A stretch of DNA of 8,370 nt. Source: Acidimicrobiaceae bacterium. GTDB lineage: Bacteria > Actinomycetota > Acidimicrobiia > Acidimicrobiales > Salinilacustritrichaceae. The stretch spans positions 2,526 through 10,895 of the forward strand of contig DMTU01000184.1 of assembly GCA_003476595.1 (NCBI GenBank), written 5' to 3'. The translations under genes were made by a program, and so were the position numbers. Within the stretch, counting starts at the first letter, position 1; the number at the start of each line of letters is the position of its first letter. Below, one piece after another: positions 1 through 8,370 of the stretch. Below the pieces are notes generated by a model that was not told where the DNA came from, searched no databases, and worked only from the letters and a program-made list of their open reading frames with translations.

Positions 1-605
1 CGCCGCAGGTTGCGCAGGTGGGCGCCACCACCGAGGGCGGTACCGAGGTCGGCAGCAAGGGTCCGGATGTAGGTGCCCGAGGAACAGGTGACCTCGATCG
101 GGTAGACGCCCGGGTCCACCGGTTCGCCGACGCTGAATGCGTGGATGGTGATCGGGCGGGCCTCACGCTCGACCTCCTTGCCCTCCCGGGCCAGCTCGTG
201 GAGGCGCTTGCCGTCGATCTTGATGGCCGAGACCATCGGCGGCACCTGGAGGATCTCGCCGGTGAGGTCCTCCGCAGCGGCACGAACATCGGCCGGGGTC
301 ACGCCGGCCATGTCGTGGGTGGCGGTGACCTGCCCGGTGTCGTCGAGCGTGTCGGTCTCGGAGCCGAGCACGACCTCGCCGACGTAGGTCTTGGGCAGGG
401 CGGTGAGGAAGCGCAGCAGGCGGGTCATGTTGCCGACGCCGAGCAGGAGCAGGCCGGTGGCGGGCGGGTCGAGCGTGCCGGCGTGGCCGACCTTGCGCGT
501 GCCGAGCACGCCGCGCGACTTGGCCACCACGTCGTGGCTGGTCCAGCCGACCTCCTTGTCCACCAGCACCAGGCCGTTGTAGGGGCTCGGCTTCTTGCGG
601 CTCAC
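1..605 (-). CDS. truB: tRNA pseudouridine(55) synthase TruB (C-terminus cut by window edge)
   Basis: TruB converts uridine 55 in the T-loop of most tRNAs to pseudouridine. The frame reads left from GTG at 603-605, and 201 codons are visible. The TruB signature is clear: GHAGTLDPPATG at residues 40-51, with the catalytic aspartate as D46. It is followed by TYVGEVVLGSETDT (73-86), QVPPMVSAIKIDGKRLHELA (120-139) and the SGTYIRTLAADLG motif (176-188). About two thirds of a normal ~300-residue protein is present, and the C-terminal part lies beyond base 1. The GTG start overlaps the stop of the upstream DHH gene as GTGA (602-605), which points to translational coupling and explains the lack of a separate ribosome binding site. 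It is the last visible gene of the rbfA-nrnA-truB segment. Family assignment is secure from the motifs. Confidence 0.96.
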   Translation of the reverse strand, partial: MSRKKPSPYNGLVLVDKEVGWTSHDVVAKSRGVLGTRKVGHAGTLDPPATGLLLLGVGNMTRLLRFLTALPKTYVGEVVLGSETDTLDDTGQVTATHDMAGVTPADVRAAAEDLTGEILQVPPMVSAIKIDGKRLHELAREGKEVEREARPITIHAFSVGEPVDPGVYPIEVTCSSGTYIRTLAADLGTALGGGAHLRNLR

Positions 606-1576
606 GCCGGCACCGTCCGCTCGGGCAGCAGGGCTCGGATCGCTTCGATGACCTCGAGGATCGGGCGGTCGGACGGGAAGCCGGCCATGAACGCGTGGCC
701 GCCACCGCCGAAGTGGGCGGCGAGCTCGGCGACGTCGGTGGACCCGGTGGAGCGCAGCGAGACCCGCAGCCCCTCCCCCGGCGACTCCCGCAGCACGCAG
801 GCGACATCGGCCTCCTGGCAGGCGCGGACGTGGTCGATGAAGCCCTCGGTCTCGTCGAAGCTGACGTCGAAGTCCTCGAGGTCCTGCTGGGTGAGCCACG
901 CCACCACGAAGCCGTGGTCGGTGTCGAGCTCGGTGCGGGCCAGCGCCATCGACAGCAGCTGCACGTACTGGAAGCGGTGCTTCTCGAACAGCTCCCGGGT
1001 GATGCGGGCGATGGGCAGGTCGTACTCGGCCAGCTCCTCGGCCAGGTGGAAGACCTCGGGCGTGGTGTTCGGGTAGCGGAACCGGCCGGTGTCGGTGACC
1101 AACCCCACGTAGAGGTTCAGGGCGACGTCACGGGTCAGCGACCACCCGAGCGCGTCGGCCAGCTGGCGCACGAGCACGGCGGTGGCGGCGACCGACTCGT
1201 CGACCAGGTTGTGGGTGCCGAAGCGCTGGTTGTCGGGGTGGTGGTCGAGCACGACGACCTGGGCGGCGCGCTCGGCGGCCGGAGCCAGATCCCCCAGGCG
1301 CTCGACGCGACCGAGGTCGAAGGTGATGAGCACCTCGGGGTCGGTCGGGAACTCCGACGGCGGGATGCAGCGGTCGAGGCCGGGCAGGAACTCGTAGTGG
1401 GGCGCCACGACCCACGGGCTGGGCCACGACGCCTCCGACGCCTTGCCGTTGGCCTCGCACAGAAGCTGCATGGCCAGCATCGATCCGAGGGCGTCGCCGT
1501 CGGGGTGGTGGTGGCAGGCGAGCGCCAGGGCGTCGGCGCCCCGCACCACCTCGGCCACCTCGGCGACGGTGCTCAC
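602..1576 (-). CDS. nrnA: DHH/DHHA1 phosphoesterase, NrnA-type oligoribonuclease / pAp phosphatase
   Basis: The predicted product has 324 residues. The DHH domain carries HHPDGDALGS (23-32), FDLG with D87, the DHH triad LDHHPDN (110-116) and TDTGRFRYPNT (161-171), which are the metal-binding motifs of the family. The C-terminal DHHA1 domain ends with HFGGGGHAFMAGF (288-300), the glycine-rich substrate-binding loop. Known NrnA proteins are cytoplasmic, degrade 2-5 nt RNAs and dephosphorylate pAp. Assignment to NrnA rather than another DHH member rests on this architecture and on the rbfA-truB context. I chose GTG at 1574-1576, four bases after the rbfA stop. The frame stays open further upstream, but that would run through rbfA and add a low-complexity Arg/Thr/Pro leader. 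The 3' end overlaps truB by four bases. The exact substrate is inferred. Confidence 0.93.
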   Translation of the reverse strand: MSTVAEVAEVVRGADALALACHHHPDGDALGSMLAMQLLCEANGKASEASWPSPWVVAPHYEFLPGLDRCIPPSEFPTDPEVLITFDLGRVERLGDLAPAAERAAQVVVLDHHPDNQRFGTHNLVDESVAATAVLVRQLADALGWSLTRDVALNLYVGLVTDTGRFRYPNTTPEVFHLAEELAEYDLPIARITRELFEKHRFQYVQLLSMALARTELDTDHGFVVAWLTQQDLEDFDVSFDETEGFIDHVRACQEADVACVLRESPGEGLRVSLRSTGSTDVAELAAHFGGGGHAFMAGFPSDRPILEVIEAIRALLPERTVPA

Positions 1577-1580
1577 CGGA

Positions 1581-2024
1581 TCAGGCGTCGTCGTCCGCCG
1601 GGGCGGTGTCGGTGTCGGCGTCGGTGGTGTCCTCGCCGTCCGCCTCGGTCGGCGCCTCGTCCTCGGGGATGTCGAGGTCGCGGAGGATCTCCTCGATGCG
1701 GTTGGCGCCCCGTGCGACCTCATCCGCGTGGAACGACAGGATCGGCGTGCGCCGCATGTGGGTCTGTCGGTTCACCGCCTGCTGGAGGCGTGGCCGGTGC
1801 TCCTCGAGCACCTCGAGCACGACCTCGTCGGAGGCCTCGAGGTTCGACCAGTGGATCTTGGCGTGCTCGATGCCGGGGTCGACCTCGACCGCGGTGATGG
1901 TGAGGAAGCCGAGCCGCTCGTCGTCGATGCGCTCGAGCTCCTCGGCCACGATCTCGCGCACCAGCTCGTTGAGGCGTGCCGTGCGCGGGTACCGGCGGGA
2001 GCTGGACTGACGTCGGCGGGCCAT
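1581..2024 (-). CDS. rbfA: 30S ribosome-binding factor RbfA
   Basis: RbfA is a single KH-fold protein that binds the immature 30S subunit and assists 16S rRNA 5'-end maturation, notably in the cold. The 147-residue product shows the family pattern: RLNELVREIVAEEL near residues 17-30, then ERLGFLTITAVEVDPGIEHA, and the C-terminal MRRTPILSFHADEVARGANR followed by IEEIL. After the KH core comes a tail of about 27 residues rich in Asp, Glu and Thr (about 121-147), longer and more acidic than in many RbfA proteins. I chose ATG at 2022-2024 because MARRR matches a usual basic N-terminus. An in-frame GTG at 2058-2060 would add 12 residues. No strong ribosome binding site is visible at either start. 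It is the first gene after the interruption and is divergent from the HNH gene. Normally it would follow ylxP directly. Confidence 0.95.
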   Translation of the reverse strand: MARRRQSSSRRYPRTARLNELVREIVAEELERIDDERLGFLTITAVEVDPGIEHAKIHWSNLEASDEVVLEVLEEHRPRLQQAVNRQTHMRRTPILSFHADEVARGANRIEEILRDLDIPEDEAPTEADGEDTTDADTDTAPADDDA

Positions 2025-2074
2025 GGGGCCGAGCCTGCCACACGATCTGTCCGGTTCCACCGGGCCACGCGTTC

Positions 2075-2104
2075 TTGTCAGTGGGTGTCCGTATCGTTCC
2101 TTTC
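2075..2104 (+). promoter_or_regulatory. Possible promoter/conserved box in front of the HNH gene
   Basis: The gap between rbfA and the HNH gene holds TTGTCAGTGG at 2075-2084 and TATCGT at 2092-2097. TATCGT sits 7 bases before the ATG at 2105. If it is the -10 element, transcription would begin at about the start codon, giving a leaderless mRNA, which is common in actinobacteria. This would fit the absence of a purine-rich ribosome binding site here. TTGTCA lies only 11 bases before TATCGT, too close for a standard -35, so the whole box may be some other conserved element. The call is inference from position and weak similarity. Confidence 0.3.
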
Positions 2105-3415
2105 ATGGTGATGAGCGAGGCGCCGGAGGTGCAGGCAGCACTCGAGGAGATCGAGTCCACCGCGGCCGAGCTGTGCGGGCAGCGCAACGCCATCACCGCG
2201 CAGCTGGTGGAGCTGGTCGTCCGGCTCGACACCGACGACCTGTGGCAGTCCACGGGCGCCCGCTCGCTGGAGCACTGGGTGGCGTGGAAGTGCGGCATGT
2301 CGAACCAGCACGCCAAGGACCTGGTCGCCACGGCCCAGCGCGCCGCGGCGCTGCCCGAGACCATGGCCGGCATGGCCGAGGGCGTGATCTCCGAGGACCA
2401 GGTCGCGGTCATCGCCCGCAAGGCGCCCGACGGCATGGACCACCACTTCGCAGATCTGGCCCGCAGCGCATCGGTGTCGCAGCTGCGCACGGCGCTGCGC
2501 ATCGCCCGGCAAGCGCAGCCGCCGGTGCCCGACCCGACGCCGGCACCTGATCCTGAGCCGTCCACTGAGGACGAGACCTCGACCCCCGCTCCCCCGGTGG
2601 ACCCCGAGGGCGAGCGCCAGGTGTCGGCCTGGTTCGACGAGTTCGGCACCTGGAACGCCCGGGTGCAGCTCCCGGCCGAGGAGGGCGCCTACGCCGACCA
2701 GGCCCTGCGGGCCCACAAGGACGCGCTGGTCCAGGAGTGGAAGGACGCCCGCAAGGCGGCGAAGGCCGCCGGAATCGAGGAGATCAGCCCGCCTCCGTTC
2801 CCCACGCTGGCCGACGCCTACTTGCGCCTGTGCGAGCGCGGGCTCGACGTGGCCGCTCGGGAGCGACCCCACTGCGACCGCACCACGGTCATCCTCCACC
2901 TCGACGTGGAGTCCCGGGCGGCCGATCTGCACCTCGGGCCGGCGCTCACCGAGGCCGAACGCCGCTACCTGTGCTGCGACGCCACCTTCGAGACATGGTT
3001 CGAGCGCGACGGCGAGGTCATCGGCGCCGCACGGGTCACCCGCAAGATCCCCCGCCGGCTGCGGCGGGCCCTCGAACGGCGCGACCGCTGCTGCCGGGTG
3101 CCCGGATGCGGTGCCACCGTCGGCCTCCACGCCCACCACCTCATCCACTGGGAGGACGGCGGCCCGACCGAGCTGTGGAACTTGGCGCTGATCTGCCCGT
3201 TCCACCACCGCCTCCACCACCGCGGCATCATCACGATCCGCGGTCCCGCCGCCGAGCTCACGGTGATCGACCGGCGGGACCGGTTGCTGTCCGGCGGCAG
3301 CCTCGCTCGACCACCGAGCGGGCCGTTCCCCGAGGCTCCGCCCTACCGGCACGTCGACGGCGAGCGAGCGCAGTGGAAGTGGTACGACCCGCCCAAGGTG
3401 CGGACGCCGAACTGA
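2105..3415 (+). CDS. DUF222 / HNH endonuclease-domain protein (13E12 repeat family)
   Basis: The product has 436 residues. Residues about 1-137 are helical and of DUF222 type. A Pro/Glu/Thr-rich linker follows at about 138-170, then the rest of the DUF222-like region up to about 320. The HNH nuclease fold is C-terminal: C329, C330 and C335 (CCRVPGC), then HAHHLIHWEDGGPTELWNLA (342-361), C364 and HHRLHH (367-372). These match the beta-beta-alpha metal motif with an added cysteine zinc site, and all key residues are present. Such proteins are abundant and often multi-copy in actinobacteria and have been regarded as mobile-element-like. Their biological role is poorly defined and DNA cleavage is only predicted. 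I chose ATG at 2105; GTG 2108 and ATG 2111 are close alternatives. The open frame reaches to 1976, but that would overlap rbfA. The stop overlaps the next ATG (TGATG). This gene interrupts the conserved infB operon on the opposite strand. Confidence 0.93.
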   Translation: MVMSEAPEVQAALEEIESTAAELCGQRNAITAQLVELVVRLDTDDLWQSTGARSLEHWVAWKCGMSNQHAKDLVATAQRAAALPETMAGMAEGVISEDQVAVIARKAPDGMDHHFADLARSASVSQLRTALRIARQAQPPVPDPTPAPDPEPSTEDETSTPAPPVDPEGERQVSAWFDEFGTWNARVQLPAEEGAYADQALRAHKDALVQEWKDARKAAKAAGIEEISPPPFPTLADAYLRLCERGLDVAARERPHCDRTTVILHLDVESRAADLHLGPALTEAERRYLCCDATFETWFERDGEVIGAARVTRKIPRRLRRALERRDRCCRVPGCGATVGLHAHHLIHWEDGGPTELWNLALICPFHHRLHHRGIITIRGPAAELTVIDRRDRLLSGGSLARPPSGPFPEAPPYRHVDGERAQWKWYDPPKVRTPN

Positions 3416-3690
3416 TGGTCACCATGCGCATCACGCGTAATACCGTCCCGCTCGTGGCAGACGTGTCGATCCGCGACCTGCGCAACCACGGCGTCGTGAT
3501 CGTCGAACGTGCTGAACGGGGCGAGCGCCTGACGATCACCCGCGCCGGCACCCCAGTGGCCGAGCTCACCGCGCTGCCCCGTGCGCCCATCGGCCTCGAG
3601 GTCCTTCGGGAGCGCCGAGCACAGCTGCCCCACGTCGACCCGCAGCGCCTGCGCGAGGACATCGACGCAGTCATCGAGCCGAGCGTCTGA
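3415..3690 (+). CDS. Phd/YefM-family type II antitoxin (VapB-like), partner toxin broken
   Basis: The product has 91 residues from ATG 3415. The DNA-binding N-terminal part has VSIRDLRNHG (17-26), then ERAERGERLTITRAG (31-45) and PVAEL (47-51), typical of Phd/YefM antitoxins. The tail LPHVDPQRLREDIDAVIEPS matches the toxin-binding end of antitoxins paired with PIN-domain VapC toxins, so this gene looks intact. ATG 3415 shares its A with the HNH stop codon (TGATG), suggesting coupling. A second possibility is GTG 3454, giving a 78-residue protein beginning MADVSIRDLRNH, the more usual family N-terminus, downstream of a TAATAC box. Antitoxins of this type neutralise the toxin and usually repress their own promoter. 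The toxin gene starts two bases after this stop but is degraded, leaving an orphan antitoxin. Confidence 0.88.
   Translation: MVTMRITRNTVPLVADVSIRDLRNHGVVIVERAERGERLTITRAGTPVAELTALPRAPIGLEVLRERRAQLPHVDPQRLREDIDAVIEPSV
3424..3443 (+). promoter_or_regulatory. Possible internal antitoxin promoter with palindromic operator
   Basis: In an otherwise very GC-rich region, TAATAC at 3438-3443 resembles a -10 hexamer. It lies 10 bases before an alternative antitoxin start, GTG 3454. Just upstream, ATGCGCAT at 3424-3431 is a perfect 8-base palindrome, the kind of site an autorepressing antitoxin could bind. No convincing -35 is present at the expected distance (about 3415-3420). The assignment is tentative; both could be chance, because the stretch may also be coding. 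Confidence 0.28.
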
Positions 3691-3692
3691 CC

Positions 3693-3967
3693 GTGGCCCA
3701 AGGCATCCTCGACACGATCACCCTGCTGCTGCTCGGCCGGTTGGGCGACACCGAGCAGCTTCCCGAGGAGCCGCTCATCACGACCATCACGCTGGCCGAG
3801 CTCTCAGTGGGTCCGCTCATCGCCGCCTCCGAGGCCGAGCGGGCGGCGAGGCGATGATCGCCGCGATCGCGCTGGCGCCCGACTTGCCCGTCCACACGAG
3901 CAACCCCTCGGACTTCAGCGAGATCCCTGACCTGCACGTCATCGCGGTCACAGCACCGACGCACTGA
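3693..3967 (+). pseudogene. VapC-like PIN-domain toxin remnant (internal deletion plus frame change)
   Basis: Intact relatives are about 130-140 residue Mg-dependent PIN ribonucleases. Here GTG 3693 opens a 54-codon frame: ILDTITLLLLGRLGD (5-19), then PLITTITLAELSVGP and SEAERAARR, ending at TGA 3855-3857. This is the N-terminal half, with the first catalytic Asp (D7) and the Glu of LAEL. The C-terminal end continues in another frame: MIAAIALAPDLPVHTSNPSD from ATG 3854, then FSEIPDLHVIAV, stopping at 3967. It includes the last acidic residue, in NPSDF. About 45 residues that normally join the two parts are missing. The Asp usually found just before AMIAA is replaced by Glu in the codons preceding ATG 3854. 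The two frames overlap as ATGA, so two short peptides could be made, but a folded nuclease is unlikely. I judge it inactive, next to an intact antitoxin. Confidence 0.8.
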
Positions 3968-4026
3968 CGCCGGTCGGGGGCGTCGTGGACCGACATCGGC
4001 CGCAGCATGGGCGTCATGCGCTTCGT

Positions 4027-4359
4027 TCAGGTCGAGGCGGAGGCCGAAGCCGGTACGCGAATGGCCCACACCGATGCGATGCCGATGAGTGATCCGGTGA
4101 CGACGAGCCCGGCGACGGTCCACGCAGCGGGGGCGAGGTCGCGATTGCGGATCGTCGTCCCGTCGCCGTACTCACATCGCACGTGACCGGGCCAGTCGAC
4201 GTGCGGTCCAGTCGAGCCTGCCTCGATGTCCCGGCCGACGCTGGTGAAGCAGTAGTCCTCCAGGTACTGCCCCAGCCCCACCACCCACACGACGGACGCG
4301 GCAACGGAAAGGACCACGGCCAGCAGCGCGGCGGCGACAGCACGATGCAACCGGGACAT
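4027..4359 (-). CDS. Small two-helix membrane protein, function unknown
   Basis: I do not recognise this 110-residue product. It starts at ATG 4357-4359 with a short basic end (MSRLHR). A hydrophobic segment at about 7-30 could be a membrane anchor or an uncleaved signal. A polar middle of about 50 residues follows, containing C37 (EDYCFTSVGRD) and C62 (VRCEYGDGT). A second hydrophobic segment lies at about 78-100, before a short Ser/Ala tail. If the N-terminus is cytoplasmic by the positive-inside rule, the loop with the two cysteines would be outside and could form a disulfide; this is inferred. The gene has the orientation of the infB operon and lies 77 bases beyond ylxP, but it is not part of the usual operon and could have arrived with the insert. 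No strong ribosome binding site is visible. It converges with the toxin remnant. Confidence 0.7.
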   Translation of the reverse strand: MSRLHRAVAAALLAVVLSVAASVVWVVGLGQYLEDYCFTSVGRDIEAGSTGPHVDWPGHVRCEYGDGTTIRNRDLAPAAWTVAGLVVTGSLIGIASVWAIRVPASASAST

Positions 4360-4436
4360 CGGGAAGACCGTACGGGCCCGTTGTCGCTCCGACGTGGGAC
4401 TTCGGGACCCGCGGGTACGTCAGCCCGGCGGCGGGT

Positions 4437-4729
4437 TCAGGCCGTATCGACCCAGTAGCGGCCGGTGTCGACGACCTCGACCTCGGGGAACGACCACACG
4501 AAGCGGTCCACGGCATCGAGGACCTCGTCGACGTGACGTGGGCTGGAGGCGACTGCGGCGAAGACCAGGATCGCCCGGTCGTGGACGTCCTGGTCTGCGA
4601 CCTCGGAGGCAGCGACGCCGAAGCGTCGGTGGGCGCCGTCGAGGATCGGTCGGATGACCGACCGCTTGGCCTTCAGGGAGTCGCCGAGCGGGATGCGGAG
4701 GGTCAGCTCGAGGGCTGCGCCGCTCCAGA

Positions 4730-4733
<4 letters not shown>
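4437..4733 (-). CDS. ylxP: DUF503 / YlxP-like protein
   Basis: The product has 98 residues, normal for DUF503. Visible family features are an N-terminal strand (ALELTLRIP), the SLKAKRSVIRPIL motif at about 19-31, RRFGVAASEVADQD in the middle and a C-terminal VEVVDTGRYW. The small alpha/beta fold is conserved beside infB and rbfA in many bacteria, so a ribosome-associated role is inferred from context and is not certain. I chose GTG 4731-4733, which overlaps the infB stop as GTGA (4730-4733). The frame is open further upstream, but only as an antiparallel-free extension through infB codons, which the family length does not support. Normally rbfA follows at once; here about 2.4 kb of other DNA comes between. 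No clear terminator follows the stop. Confidence 0.92.
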
Positions 4734-7690
<2,957 letters not shown>

Positions 7691-7742
7691 AAGTCTTCGT
7701 TTCGCCTTGCGTTACGTCAGTAGGGATCTGCTGCGCGACCAG

Positions 7743-8030
7743 TCATCCTCGCGCGTTCTGCTCTGGGTCACGAACCGAGTCAGCGGCGTTGTGAACCGCG
7801 GACTCGACCGAAGCGTGATCGACCGGACCCCGGAAGGCTCGTTCGAACGCCCGGCGGCGCAGCGCCAGCGCCGCGCACTCGGAGAGCGTCGCGATGCACA
7901 GCCATGCGCCCCGACCAGGGAGTGTACGACCGAACTCGACCGTTCCCTCCTGGCTTCGGACCATGCGGACCAGCTCGTCGGTGCCAGCAGACCGCTGGCA
8001 ACCGATGCACGTCCGCGTCGGCGAGCTCAG
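7743..8030 (-). CDS. ylxR: YlxR (DUF448) RNA-binding/nucleoid-associated-like protein
   Basis: The family hallmarks are RTCIGCQRS near the N-terminus (about residues 6-14) and LPGRGAWLC in the middle, followed by the basic ALRRRAFERAFRG. YlxR proteins are small (about 90-100 residues) and encoded between nusA and infB. RNA or DNA binding has been proposed from structure, and a nucleoid-associated regulator role has been reported in Bacillus. The first ATG in frame (7964) would remove the RTCxGC motif, so it cannot be the true start. No ATG, GTG or TTG lies just before the motif. The in-frame CTG at 8028-8030 overlaps the nusA stop as CTGA and gives 95 residues beginning LSSPTRTCIGC, the expected N-terminal length. 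I therefore propose a rare CTG start. The stop is 52 bases before infB. Identity is firm; the start is inferred. Confidence 0.9.
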   Translation of the reverse strand: MSSPTRTCIGCQRSAGTDELVRMVRSQEGTVEFGRTLPGRGAWLCIATLSECAALALRRRAFERAFRGPVDHASVESAVHNAADSVRDPEQNARG

Positions 8031-8370
8031 GTCGGCTCGGATGCCGGGTCGTCGGCAGCCCCTCCGAGCTCGGATCCCTCGACCGCGGGTTCCGCGGTGA
8101 GGGCCTGCTCCTCGGCGGCCTCGGACGGCACATCGCCGGCCGGGACGTCGGGCTGGACGCGCTCGACCGGGTCGTCGCCGACCTCGGCCTGGACGGCGTC
8201 CTCAGCGGCGGCCGCGAGGTCGGCGGCGGGATCCAGCGGCTCGACGACGTCCTCGTCGTCGACCGGTGCGACATCGGCGTCCTCGGTGACCTGGGTGTCG
8301 TCGGAGTCCGGAGCGGCCTCGGCCACCGCCGGCTCGTCGACCTCGTCCTCTTCGCTCTCGAGGTACTCGG
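8027..8370 (-). CDS. nusA: NusA, acidic C-terminal tail only (cut by window edge)
   Basis: Only the last 113 codons are visible; the gene begins beyond base 8370. The segment starts near EYLESEEDEVDEPA and is dominated by Asp, Glu, Ala, Val and Pro up to the final DDPASEPT, a disordered acidic tail. None of the S1, KH or N-terminal NusA domains is in the window, so the name rests on context: the gene directly upstream of ylxR and infB is nusA in most bacteria, and actinobacterial NusA proteins can carry acidic extensions. NusA binds RNA polymerase and modulates pausing, termination and antitermination. Its TGA at 8027-8029 overlaps the proposed CTG start of ylxR. No in-frame stop occurs in the visible part. 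Confidence 0.68.
   Translation of the reverse strand, partial: EYLESEEDEVDEPAVAEAAPDSDDTQVTEDADVAPVDDEDVVEPLDPAADLAAAAEDAVQAEVGDDPVERVQPDVPAGDVPSEAAEEQALTAEPAVEGSELGGAADDPASEPT

Noticed and set aside
695..1897. A 400-codon plus-strand open frame opposite nrnA and rbfA
   Set aside because: The opposite strand has complete DHH/DHHA1 and RbfA motifs. This frame has none and spans two genes.
1976..2104. N-terminal extension of the HNH protein to ATG 1976
   Set aside because: It would overlap the start of rbfA on the other strand and add 43 residues unlike the DUF222 N-terminus. The family start fits ATG 2105.
1720..2649. A 309-codon minus-strand frame spanning the rbfA/HNH boundary
   Set aside because: It joins antisense HNH sequence to an out-of-frame reading of rbfA, so it is a coincidence of GC bias.
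2105..3967. HNH + antitoxin + toxin remnant as a new defence system
   Set aside because: The toxin is broken and DUF222/HNH genes occur in many unrelated places. Adjacency alone, without conservation data, does not support a system.
3971..3992. CGGTC/GACCG inverted repeat between the toxin remnant and the membrane-protein gene as a terminator
   Set aside because: The stem is only 5 bases with a 12-base loop and no T-run on either strand.

Overview
This is a high-GC window, with GTG, TTG and probably CTG starts, from an actinobacterium. The conserved gene order, the Pro/Ala-rich IF2 linker, and the DUF222/HNH ('13E12 repeat'-type) gene all fit Actinobacteria. The IF2 N-terminus and the acidic tails make me think of Acidimicrobiia, but that is an impression rather than a demonstration.

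The backbone is the conserved transcription-termination / translation-initiation / tRNA-modification operon on the minus strand. Read right to left it is: nusA C-terminal tail (runs off the right edge), ylxR (DUF448), infB (IF2), ylxP (DUF503), then an interruption, then rbfA, a DHH/DHHA1 phosphoesterase (nrnA-type), and truB (runs off the left edge). Three junctions are 4-base stop/start overlaps: nusA/ylxR (CTGA), infB/ylxP (GTGA) and nrnA/truB (GTGA). rbfA/nrnA are 4 bases apart. This implies translational coupling. Together the products assist transcription elongation and termination, 30S maturation (RbfA), initiation (IF2), short-RNA/pAp turnover (NrnA) and tRNA psi55 formation (TruB).

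The interruption, about 2.1-4.4 kb, is accessory DNA between ylxP and rbfA. From left to right it holds a plus-strand DUF222/HNH endonuclease-like gene, a plus-strand Phd/YefM-type antitoxin whose possible ATG overlaps the HNH stop (TGATG), a plus-strand VapC-like PIN toxin remnant with its middle missing and its two ends in different frames, and a small minus-strand two-helix membrane protein. The insert separates rbfA-nrnA-truB from the upstream promoter(s), so rbfA probably needs its own promoter in the 80-base divergent gap.

I see no tRNA, rRNA, CRISPR array, complete insertion sequence or convincing intrinsic terminator. No stretch over 300 bases lacks a gene. I do not see a clearly new multi-gene system. 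The most informative oddities are the decayed toxin with an intact antitoxin, its link to the HNH gene, and the apparent CTG start of ylxR.
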